16,053 bases of DNA from Deltaproteobacteria bacterium (GTDB lineage: Bacteria > Desulfobacterota > Syntrophia > Syntrophales > UBA5619): contig JAJFTY010000199.1 in the NCBI GenBank assembly GCA_021372695.1, positions 1 to 16,053 of the forward strand. Reading direction: 5' to 3'. Numbering within the stretch: the stretch's first letter is position 1; every line of letters starts with the position of its first letter. The position numbers and the translations under genes were made by a program. The notes under the pieces were generated by a model. The model saw only the letters and a list, made by a program, of their open reading frames with translations, did no database searches and was not told the DNA's origin. Positions 1-6,951 of this stretch are shown piece by piece.

Positions 1-1753
1 CGTCCTCTTTCAGGTCGTCAATCGGTATCTCATCGGCTGGGTCGTCCCGTGGACCGAGGAGGTCTCCCGCATCCTTTTCATATGGATCACCTTCGTCGGG
101 GCATACATTGCCCTGAAAGCCAATTCCCACATTGCCGTTTCAAGCCTCTTCGATCGCTTCACTCCGGAGAGTCGGGAAAAAATTTCTAATATTTCGATAT
201 TCTTGGTATTTTACTTCATAGGGTATCTTTTTTGGCTGAGTCTCAAGGTCATCCCGGCCACCGTGGGAACGACCACGCCGGTCCTTGAAATTTCTTATCT
301 CTACATCCATCTGTCATTCCCCATCTGCATGGGGTTGATGCTCCTCCATTTGATCGGACGGATCTTCCGGATGGGATGGGGAAAGCTGGCTTTCTCATGC
401 CTCGTATCGATGGCCTTGCTGGCAGCCCTTTATCTGATCTTCGGGATCAAGCCTTACAGCGGGCCGATCCTGGTCGTGATCTCACTGGCATGCACGGCGC
501 TTCTGATCACCTTCAGCGTGCCCATCGTCTTCTCCCTGGGCATCGGTTGCGCAATTTTCCTCGTTCTTTTCAAGGATTATCCTCACCAGATCATGCACAC
601 CCGCATGGTCGGGGGCATCGATTCCTTCCCCCTGCTGGCCGTGCCCTTCTTCATCCTGGCCGGAGAGCTCCTGAATACCGGCGGGGTCACCGCGCGACTG
701 GTCGCATTGGCGAAGGTCCTGGTCGGCTCCATCCGCGGCGGCCTGGGGATGGTCACCGTCCTCGGAGAATATTTCTTCTCCGGAATCTCCGGTTCGACCG
801 TGGCCGACGTGTCGGCCATCGGATCCATCATGGTCCCGGCATTGAAGAAGGCGGGCTACAAATCCGATGAAACCGTATCCATCGTCTCGGCGGCCTCGGC
901 GATGGGCATGCTCGTCCCCCCCTCCATCCCGGCGGTGGTTCTGGGAGGGATCACCGGGATGTCCGTGGGAGCCCTTTTCATCGGCGGTTTCATCCCGGCT
1001 CTCGTCATCGCCCTGTGTATCATGGTCCTGATCTACATCCAGGCTGTCCGGAACAAGATCCCTCTGGAGCCGCGCCTTCCGCTGAAGGACGCGCTGAAGG
1101 CCGTTGTCGGGGCGATCATTCCGCTCTTGTGTCCGGTGATCATCTTCGCCGGCATTCTGACCGGCGCCGCCACACCCACCGAGATCGCCGTCATCGCCGT
1201 TCTCTACGCGTTCGTCGTGGGCGTCTATGTTTACAAAGAGATCCAATGGAGTCAGATCATTCCCATTTTGAGGGGCACGGCTGTGACCACGGGATCCGTC
1301 ATGCTCCTCGTCGGGGTCGCTTCCGCCCTCTCCTGGATCCTTTCGACGAATCAGGTGCCCAATATCGTCGGGACGGCTATTACCAAGATCTCCGATTCAC
1401 CCCTGGTCTTTCTCCTCCTCTGCAACCTCTGCTTCCTCATCCTGGGGGCCGTTCTGGAGGGGGTTCCGGCCATGCTCATCCTGGTCCCCATTTTTCTGCC
1501 GTACATCGACAAGCTGGGAATCAGTCAAATCCACTTCGGGATACTCGTCATTGCGTGTCTCGGCATCGGTATCTTTCTGCCTCCGATCGGCATGGGGATG
1601 TTCATCGCCTGCAACTTTGCGCAAATTGACGTGGGAAAGATGTTCCGCTCTTTCGCACCCTATCTGCTTGTGATGCTGATCGGCCTGTTTTTGATCACCT
1701 ATTTCCCCTGGCTCACCCTCGTCCTCGTCAAAGTATTCTTCCCGACGAGCTGA
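1..1753 (+). CDS. Fused TRAP transporter membrane subunit, DctQ-DctM (5' partial)
   Basis: This is a tripartite (TRAP) transporter permease that imports small organic acids using a sodium or proton gradient and an extracytoplasmic binding protein. The frame is open from base 2, giving 583 visible residues. Fragment residues 16-34 carry a DctQ signature (W-T-E-E-x-x-R-x-L-F-x-W followed by FVGA), so the small subunit is fused to the front. The large DctM subunit runs from about residue 155. It shows many hydrophobic segments, P-L-L-A-V-P-F-F-I-L-A-G near 211, the G-x-S-G-S-T-V-A-D block near 262-269, and MLVPPSIPAV further on. A TTG at 203 could be called as a start but lies inside the DctQ domain and is not the real one. 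The DctP binding protein is not visible and may lie upstream. The substrate is unknown; the genes downstream suggest a carboxylate or sugar derivative. Confidence 0.93.
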   Translation, partial: VLFQVVNRYLIGWVVPWTEEVSRILFIWITFVGAYIALKANSHIAVSSLFDRFTPESREKISNISIFLVFYFIGYLFWLSLKVIPATVGTTTPVLEISYLYIHLSFPICMGLMLLHLIGRIFRMGWGKLAFSCLVSMALLAALYLIFGIKPYSGPILVVISLACTALLITFSVPIVFSLGIGCAIFLVLFKDYPHQIMHTRMVGGIDSFPLLAVPFFILAGELLNTGGVTARLVALAKVLVGSIRGGLGMVTVLGEYFFSGISGSTVADVSAIGSIMVPALKKAGYKSDETVSIVSAASAMGMLVPPSIPAVVLGGITGMSVGALFIGGFIPALVIALCIMVLIYIQAVRNKIPLEPRLPLKDALKAVVGAIIPLLCPVIIFAGILTGAATPTEIAVIAVLYAFVVGVYVYKEIQWSQIIPILRGTAVTTGSVMLLVGVASALSWILSTNQVPNIVGTAITKISDSPLVFLLLCNLCFLILGAVLEGVPAMLILVPIFLPYIDKLGISQIHFGILVIACLGIGIFLPPIGMGMFIACNFAQIDVGKMFRSFAPYLLVMLIGLFLITYFPWLTLVLVKVFFPTS

Positions 1754-1796
1754 GGGATGGGTCTTCTCGATTTTCGGGTTGCAGGAGTATGGGTTC

Positions 1797-2885
1797 ATGA
1801 AGACTTACCATGTCGGCGTTGTCGGATCGGGATTCATGGGGAAAGCGCACACCTACGCCTACAAGGCGATCCCCTTCTTCTACGGGGCGCTGCCCATTGC
1901 AGCCAATCTGCGGGCGATCTGCAGCCTGCCGATCGAGGACGCGCAGAAGGCTGCCGGAGAATACGGATATGAGGTCGCCACGGCGGACCTCGCCGAGTTC
2001 TTCGGAAGCGGCCTGGACATCGTGCACGTCTGTGCCACGAACGAGATGCACAAGCCCATTGTCGTGGAAGCCCTCAAGAGGGGCATCCACGTCTACTGCG
2101 AAAAGCCGCTGGCGGACGGCTATGAAGCGGTAAGAGAGATCGGAGAGGCGCTCCGGGGAAGCCCAAGCATCGGCCAAGTCGGGTTCCATTCACGCTTCTA
2201 TCCCTGCACGATCCGGGCGAAGGAGATTCTCGACAGCGGCAGACTCGGGAGGCCGCTGGGCTTCAAGGTCAGATACTTCAGCATGAACCGCCTCGAAGGC
2301 ACTGCCAGCCCCAACGCACTGGCCTCCGGCGCCGTGATCGACCTGGGCCCCCATCTTTCGGACATGGCGCGCTTCCTGCTGGGTGATTTCGAAAGTCTCA
2401 TCGCCGACACGCAGTACCTCAACCCCGCCGAACCGCACCGGGAAGAGACCGAGGATGCCTTTTTCGCTGTGGTGAAGATGAAAAACGGCGCCGAAGGCGT
2501 CATCGAAGCGAGCAAGATCGCCCAGGGGGCCAACAACGACTATTTCGTGGAGGTCTATTGCGAAAAGGGCGCGCTCAAATTCGACATCGAGAATCCGGAT
2601 TGGCTGCTCTGTTATGACGCCAACGACAAGCCCGGGCCCTACGGAGGCGACCGGGGTTTCAAACGCATCGAGTGCTTCAACCGCTATCCCATGCGCCGCT
2701 TTCCATCGCCGCGCCACTCTCCCGGCTGGCTGGGCGGCCACCTGCACAGCATCTACAGTTTCCTCTGTGCGGTGAGGGACGGGGTTCCCGCCTCGCCGTC
2801 GCTTGCCGACGGCATCTACGTGCAGCAGGTGATGGACGCGATCCAGCGTTCCGCGAAGGCGAAAAGCTGGATCTCCATCCCGTAG
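1797..2885 (+). CDS. Gfo/Idh/MocA family NAD(P)-dependent oxidoreductase (first copy)
   Basis: This is a predicted cytoplasmic dehydrogenase of the glucose-fructose oxidoreductase / inositol dehydrogenase family, acting on a sugar, cyclitol or related hydroxy compound. The 362-residue protein starts with a Rossmann fold (G-V-V-G-S-G-F-M-G at 7-15). It has the family E-K-P at 102-104, whose Lys is the usual catalytic or binding residue, and a G-A-V-I-D-L-G-P-H block at 178-186 with the conserved Asp and His. I chose the ATG at 1797 because AGGAG lies about 9 bases upstream and the Rossmann motif begins at the expected distance. A TTG at 1779 would add six residues without a good ribosome site. 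It follows the transporter after 43 bases, so it is probably in the same operon. The true substrate is not determined. Confidence 0.9.
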   Translation: MKTYHVGVVGSGFMGKAHTYAYKAIPFFYGALPIAANLRAICSLPIEDAQKAAGEYGYEVATADLAEFFGSGLDIVHVCATNEMHKPIVVEALKRGIHVYCEKPLADGYEAVREIGEALRGSPSIGQVGFHSRFYPCTIRAKEILDSGRLGRPLGFKVRYFSMNRLEGTASPNALASGAVIDLGPHLSDMARFLLGDFESLIADTQYLNPAEPHREETEDAFFAVVKMKNGAEGVIEASKIAQGANNDYFVEVYCEKGALKFDIENPDWLLCYDANDKPGPYGGDRGFKRIECFNRYPMRRFPSPRHSPGWLGGHLHSIYSFLCAVRDGVPASPSLADGIYVQQVMDAIQRSAKAKSWISIP

Positions 2886-2937
2886 GGCGGTGCGCAGCGC
2901 GGGGAATGAAACCCTACGCTCAGGAAAGGATGAACGC

Positions 2938-3639
2938 ATGATGGGCACGAAGAAGGTCGGATTCATCCACACCACCCCCGCGACCATCGGGATGGCGGAG
3001 TCTTTCATGAAGGCCTGCCTGCCCGGGGTGGAGTGGATTCATCGATACGACGGCCTGGTGAAGATGGCAAATTTCGCTTCGCCCATCGGCGTCACCCCCA
3101 AGATCAATCTGCTCCGCTACGCCGTGTTCGCCGAGGAGCTCGAGCGCGCCGGCTGCGGGGTGATCGTCTCCTGCTGCAGCCTGATGCCGCGCGCCACGGC
3201 GTATGCCTCGGCAGTCGTCGATGTGCCGTTCATCCAACTGGACGCGGTGATATTGGACGAAACAGCGGCGAATTACCGCCGGATCGGCATCATCAACACC
3301 ACCCCCTATTCGGTGCCTTACATTCGTGAGGGGCTCCTGACTCGCGCCGAAAAGCAGGGCAGGAGCCTGGAGTTGCTGTTTTCGGACCCGGAGACGGAGC
3401 GGGCGCTCGGCCTGTTCAACGCGGGGGATTTCGACGCCCACGATGAGGTCGTGCTGCGGCAGATGCGGCGCCTGGAAGGCGCGGGCGTGGATTGCCTGCT
3501 GATGGGTCAGATCCCGTTCGCCATGCTGGAGGAGAAGATCGGGGCACAATCCTGGTCGGTGCCGGTGCTCTGCGCCGGTCGGAAGGCCTTCGCACATGTG
3601 GCGGCCTTGTTGCGGCGACAGGAGAAAATAGAATCGTGA
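2938..3639 (+). CDS. Asp/Glu/hydantoin racemase superfamily protein, second catalytic Cys apparently missing
   Basis: The 233-residue protein has the two-lobe pattern of the aspartate/glutamate racemase superfamily, which also includes maleate isomerase, hydantoin racemase and arylmalonate decarboxylase. The first-lobe nucleophile region is V-S-C-C-S-L-M-P (Cys79-Cys80). The second-lobe region, normally L-G-C-T, reads L-M-G-Q-I-P-F (Gln191 where Cys is expected), so a standard two-base racemase reaction is doubtful. I placed the start at the ATG at 2938, with AGGAAAGG 7-15 bases upstream; an ATG immediately after it is also possible. A GTG at 2890 would add 16 residues of poor family character. 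It lies 52 bases after the first Gfo/Idh/MocA gene and its stop overlaps the next start, so it belongs to the same cassette. The reaction is unknown. Confidence 0.8.
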   Translation: MMGTKKVGFIHTTPATIGMAESFMKACLPGVEWIHRYDGLVKMANFASPIGVTPKINLLRYAVFAEELERAGCGVIVSCCSLMPRATAYASAVVDVPFIQLDAVILDETAANYRRIGIINTTPYSVPYIREGLLTRAEKQGRSLELLFSDPETERALGLFNAGDFDAHDEVVLRQMRRLEGAGVDCLLMGQIPFAMLEEKIGAQSWSVPVLCAGRKAFAHVAALLRRQEKIES

Positions 3640-4271
3640 GCATTCAAGCCCTGGAATATGCAAACCCTTTCTTTCCTGTAAGTTACGTGCAGGGGGAGGA
3701 GGAATACACGGTGCGCGAGAAGAGCATCGTGTTCAACCTGTCGGACGAGGAGCTCTTTATCAACGGCCGTCCCCTCGGTTTTTTCCGCTCGACGGTCGCA
3801 GTCAACACCGTCATCAGGCATCTCATGCGGGCGCTGATTATCGAGAAATTCTCCGATTATCCCGACGAGGAGGCGCTTTTCGAACGGGTGAAAAAGCGCT
3901 GGACCCTCGCCTACGACGCCACCCACGAGGAGAGGCACAAAGGGGTGGCGCTGTGGCGGTCGCCCAAGGTCAAGCTCGGCAATGTCGCCGTCAACATGTG
4001 CCTCGCAGGCAGCGTGCCGCTCAACGTCGGCCTGCACCGGGAGCACTGGGGCGGCCCGCCGATCAAGGAGGTGCATGTCCAGATCGTGGGCGTAAGCAGG
4101 ATGCAGCAGTATTACGAAAACGACCTCAAAACGCTTTACCGTGAGGACCCGTTGGCGCCCGGCGCAGCGCATCCGCCCATGTACGACGGGAACATCGCGT
4201 ATCCCTGGCATCAACTGGAGACCACCACCAGGGGGATCTTCATGGCGGTGGAACTGACGCCGCGATCCTGA
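3636..4271 (+). CDS. Protein of unknown function with cupin-like His-rich C-terminal half
   Basis: I do not recognise this 211-residue protein. The GTG start at 3636 overlaps the previous stop (GTGA), with AGGAG about 11 bases upstream, which points to translational coupling. Extending the frame further upstream would bury it in the racemase-like gene. The N-terminal half (about 1-110) is mixed and charged. The second half has a run of possible metal ligands: H134, H137-W, E145, H147, then P-G-A-A-H (His179), and Y-P-W-H-Q (His192). This resembles the spacing of cupin motifs 1 and 2 but does not match them strictly. There is no signal peptide or membrane segment, so it is probably cytoplasmic. 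In this setting it could be an isomerase, lyase or dioxygenase acting on the imported compound, but that is inference only. Confidence 0.75.
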   Translation: MSIQALEYANPFFPVSYVQGEEEYTVREKSIVFNLSDEELFINGRPLGFFRSTVAVNTVIRHLMRALIIEKFSDYPDEEALFERVKKRWTLAYDATHEERHKGVALWRSPKVKLGNVAVNMCLAGSVPLNVGLHREHWGGPPIKEVHVQIVGVSRMQQYYENDLKTLYREDPLAPGAAHPPMYDGNIAYPWHQLETTTRGIFMAVELTPRS

Positions 4272-4328
4272 TCTGGCAGACGGGGAGCTTTCAGCAGACA
4301 GATTGACCAAACCTGGCTTCGGGAGGGT

Positions 4329-5375
4329 ATGATGGAAAAGGTGAGAATCGGCCTGGTGGGCTTGGGGTTGATGGGGACGCCCCATGCCCGGATTCTGAAA
4401 AAGGTCGAGGCGTGCGATCTTGTGGCCGCCTCGGATGTGGACGAAAAGCAAAAGAAGGTCACGGACGAACTGGGCATCGGATACTACCGGAGCTATGAGG
4501 AGATGATCGCAAGGGAGAGCCTTCAGGGGGTCGTCCTTGCCGTTCCGAACCATCTCCATGCGCCGATCGGCATCGTCTGCGCCGGAAAAGGCCTTCATCT
4601 CTTTGTCGAAAAGCCGATTGCCCAGAGCGTATCCGAGGCGGACCGCCTCATCGCAGCGGCGAAGGAGAACAAGGTTCAGATTCTGGTGGGGCATCAGAGG
4701 AGATTCAGCAGCCTTGTCGAAAAGGCCCGTGAAATCATTGCCGGCGGTGAACTGGGCCGGCTGGTGGGCGTCAACATCACCTGGGCCCTGCAGAAACCGG
4801 ACTCCTATTACGCGGGTCCCCTCTCCTGGAGGAAGGAAAAGGGGGGTGGGCCCATCCTGATCAATCTGATCCACGAGATCGACAACCTCCGGCATCTCTG
4901 CGGCGAGATCGATGAGGTCTATGCCATGGTGAGCAGCAAGATCAGGAATTTCCCCGTGGAGGATACGGCCAGCATCACCCTTCGGTTCAAGAACGGGGCC
5001 GTGGGGACGATCTTCCTGACCGATTGCAGCCCTTCGCTGACATCCTGGGAGGGGACGACCGGGGAAAACCCCATGCTCTACAGCGATTTCGGAAATTGCT
5101 ACAATTTCTTCGGCACGGAGGCCTCTCTGCTCTTTCCCCAGATGAAGAGACGCTACTATGCCGACCCGGCGAAGACGGGCTGGAATTATCCCATCACGGA
5201 GCAGGGATACAAGATCGTTCGGGAAGATCCCTACGTAAAGGAATTCAGCCACTTCTGCCGGGTCATCCGGGGAGAGGAAGAGCCGCGGATCTCCGGAGAG
5301 GACGGGAAGAGGACCCTGGAGGCGACCCTCGCGATCAAGCGGTCAGGAGAGACAGGCCAACCGGTGCGGCTATGA
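4329..5375 (+). CDS. Gfo/Idh/MocA family NAD(P)-dependent oxidoreductase (second copy)
   Basis: This is a second predicted dehydrogenase of the same superfamily, 348 residues, but clearly not a recent duplicate of the copy at 1797. The dinucleotide-binding motif is G-L-V-G-L-G-L-M-G (8-16). E-K-P is at 94-96, G-H-Q-R-R-F at 121-126, and the C-terminal substrate block G-G-G-P-I-L-I-N-L-I-H-E-I-D is at 172-185. Two adjacent ATGs (4329 and 4332) are possible starts. GGGAGGG ends at 4327, so the second gives the better ribosome-site spacing; they differ by one residue. It lies 57 bases after the unknown gene. The pair of oxidoreductases with a racemase-like enzyme and transporter suggests a two-step oxidation/epimerisation route, but the substrate cannot be told from sequence. 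Confidence 0.9.
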   Translation: MMEKVRIGLVGLGLMGTPHARILKKVEACDLVAASDVDEKQKKVTDELGIGYYRSYEEMIARESLQGVVLAVPNHLHAPIGIVCAGKGLHLFVEKPIAQSVSEADRLIAAAKENKVQILVGHQRRFSSLVEKAREIIAGGELGRLVGVNITWALQKPDSYYAGPLSWRKEKGGGPILINLIHEIDNLRHLCGEIDEVYAMVSSKIRNFPVEDTASITLRFKNGAVGTIFLTDCSPSLTSWEGTTGENPMLYSDFGNCYNFFGTEASLLFPQMKRRYYADPAKTGWNYPITEQGYKIVREDPYVKEFSHFCRVIRGEEEPRISGEDGKRTLEATLAIKRSGETGQPVRL

Positions 5376-5572
5376 CGGATCATCGGTTTGTCATCCAGTC
5401 TCAGCCCGGAACGATAGTGAGTGCTGGCCCAGCCCGGCAAAACCCAAGATGATCTGCCTCGATCCCCCCAGTTCGCCAATTCGCCTTGCAGAATCCATGG
5501 AGGTCTGTTAGTTTTCGGTCGGCTTCCCACCCGTCTGACGAACGCCGCTTCGGGTTCGCCGTTCGCGACAGC

Positions 5573-5589
5573 CCCGGATTTTTTCCGGG
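5573..5589 (+). other. Small perfect hairpin in front of the radical SAM gene
   Basis: CCCGGA and TCCGGG form a 6-bp stem around a TTTTT loop, followed after five bases by a run of six T. It could be a weak terminator for the cassette upstream, although the T-run is detached. Alternatively it could partly hide the GGGAG ribosome site used by the gene starting at 5606. A second, imperfect hairpin (CGAACGCCG at 5539-5547 with CGCCGTTCG at 5557-5565, one mismatch) lies just upstream. Confidence 0.35.
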
Positions 5590-5605
5590 AGTGATTTTTT
5601 AGAGG

Positions 5606-6862
5606 ATGAGCACCTTGATCCATTCCATCATTGCAGCCCAGGCGAGAAGGGAATTCTCCCGGGCGATGCGTTTCGAAGAGGGGGGGAACCCCCGCGTACC
5701 CCTTCCGGGAGACTACCGCCCCCGCCTGCTCTACCTCCACATCCCCTTCTGCGAACGCCTCTGCCCCTACTGCTCCTTCAACCGCTTCGTCTTCGAGGAG
5801 GGACTCTGCCGGGACTATTTCCGGGCACTTCGGAAGGAGCTCCTTCTCTACCGCGAGATGGGTTTTGATTTCGGCGGGATCTATGTGGGCGGCGGGACCC
5901 CGACCGTCCTGATCGACGAACTCGTCGAGACGATCGCACTCGCCCAGGCCTCCTTCCATATCGGCGAGCTCTCGGTCGAGACGAACCCGAACCACCTCAC
6001 GGAGGAGCGGCTGACGGCCCTGCAGCAGGCGGGTGTCAACCGCCTCTCGGTCGGCGTCCAGAGCTTCGACGACAGCCTGCTCAAGAGGATGGACCGGTAC
6101 GACAAGTACGGAAGCGGAGCCCAGATCGCCGAGCGGCTCGCCGCTACGCTCGGGCGTTTCGGAACGCTCAACGCCGACATGATCTTCAATTTCCCGACGC
6201 AGACCCCGGAGATGGTCGGCCGCGACCTCGACACCCTGCTATCCATCGGCGTGGACCAGATCACCTGGTACCCGCTGATGGTCTCGGATGCGACCCGTCA
6301 GAAGGTCACCGAGACCCTGGGACGCGTGGATAGCCGGCAGGAAGAGCGGTTTTACCATCAGATCGTCGGCCGTCTCGTTCCCCAGTACCGGTTTTCGTCC
6401 TCCTGGTGCTTCTCGCGGGAGAAGGCGATGATCGACGAGTACATCGTCGACTACGACGAGTACGCCGGCCTGGGGAGCGGCTCCATCGGTTACCTGGGGG
6501 GCGTCTGCTATGCGAACACCTTCGACATCCGGGACTACATCTCACGGATCGGCCGGGGAGAGCTGCCGCTGTCGGCTGCCCGGACGTTTTCCCTCAAGGA
6601 GCGGATCCGCTACGACTTTCTGATGAAACTCTTCGGTACCCGCCTGCATGTTGCCAAGCTGCGGGAAAAATACGGCTCCGCCCTCTGGGGCGCTCTGGGA
6701 CCGGACCTACTCGCCTTTTTCCTGATCGGAGCGCTGTCGTGGCGGCCGCCCGAGGTCGTCCTCACGAAGCGGGGACGCTACATCTGGGTCTCCCTGATGC
6801 GGGAGTTCTTCACCGCAGTCAACAACTTCCGTGACTACTGCCGGGGAAAGTCCGGGGCGTGA
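5606..6862 (+). CDS. Radical SAM protein, HemN/HemW-like (coproporphyrinogen oxidase family)
   Basis: The 418-residue protein is a radical S-adenosylmethionine enzyme. The 4Fe-4S motif C-x-x-x-C-x-x-C is at Cys49, Cys53 and Cys56 in the HemN-type context Y-L-H-I-P-F-C. Further family motifs are Y-V-G-G-G-T-P (93-99), S-V-E-T-N-P (123-128) and R-L-S-V-G-V-Q-S-F (146-154). The fourth Cys that HemN carries just after the motif is absent (the sequence reads C-S-F-N), as in HemW-like proteins, so true coproporphyrinogen dehydrogenase activity is doubtful. Heme trafficking or an unassigned radical reaction are alternatives. The ATG at 5606 follows AGAGG with no gap; GGGAG further upstream may be the real ribosome site, and the ATG at 5666 would still keep all motifs. 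No heme genes are nearby; selA follows after 89 bases. Confidence 0.88.
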   Translation: MSTLIHSIIAAQARREFSRAMRFEEGGNPRVPLPGDYRPRLLYLHIPFCERLCPYCSFNRFVFEEGLCRDYFRALRKELLLYREMGFDFGGIYVGGGTPTVLIDELVETIALAQASFHIGELSVETNPNHLTEERLTALQQAGVNRLSVGVQSFDDSLLKRMDRYDKYGSGAQIAERLAATLGRFGTLNADMIFNFPTQTPEMVGRDLDTLLSIGVDQITWYPLMVSDATRQKVTETLGRVDSRQEERFYHQIVGRLVPQYRFSSSWCFSREKAMIDEYIVDYDEYAGLGSGSIGYLGGVCYANTFDIRDYISRIGRGELPLSAARTFSLKERIRYDFLMKLFGTRLHVAKLREKYGSALWGALGPDLLAFFLIGALSWRPPEVVLTKRGRYIWVSLMREFFTAVNNFRDYCRGKSGA

Positions 6863-6876
6863 ATCGACGCCGCCCC

Positions 6877-6907
6877 TTGCATTGTGCGCGGCTGGATGGC
6901 ATAGAAT
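6877..6907 (+). promoter_or_regulatory. Possible weak promoter for selA
   Basis: TTGCAT (6877-6882) and TAGAAT (6902-6907) are separated by 19 bases, longer than optimal. They lie in the 89-base gap before selA, about 45 bases upstream of its start. The match is modest and selA may instead be read from upstream. Confidence 0.3.
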
Positions 6908-6951
6908 AAGACGATTTTCCCACTACTCTGATCAGCAAAAGCAGGTGCGAA

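Noticed and set aside
4303..4333. Promoter-like TTGACC ... TATGAT before the second oxidoreductase
   Set aside because: The spacer is 19 bases and the -10 would overlap the start codon, so it could not make a usable leadered mRNA.
3507..5252. Long open frame of 581 codons on the minus strand
   Set aside because: It lies opposite four well-supported + strand genes; its product is rich in H, D, R and P without family motifs. GC-rich codon bias keeps the antisense frame free of stops.
5376..5605. Possible selenocysteine read-through of the TGA ending the second oxidoreductase
   Set aside because: Reading past the TGA meets another stop soon after, and the protein already has its normal family length.
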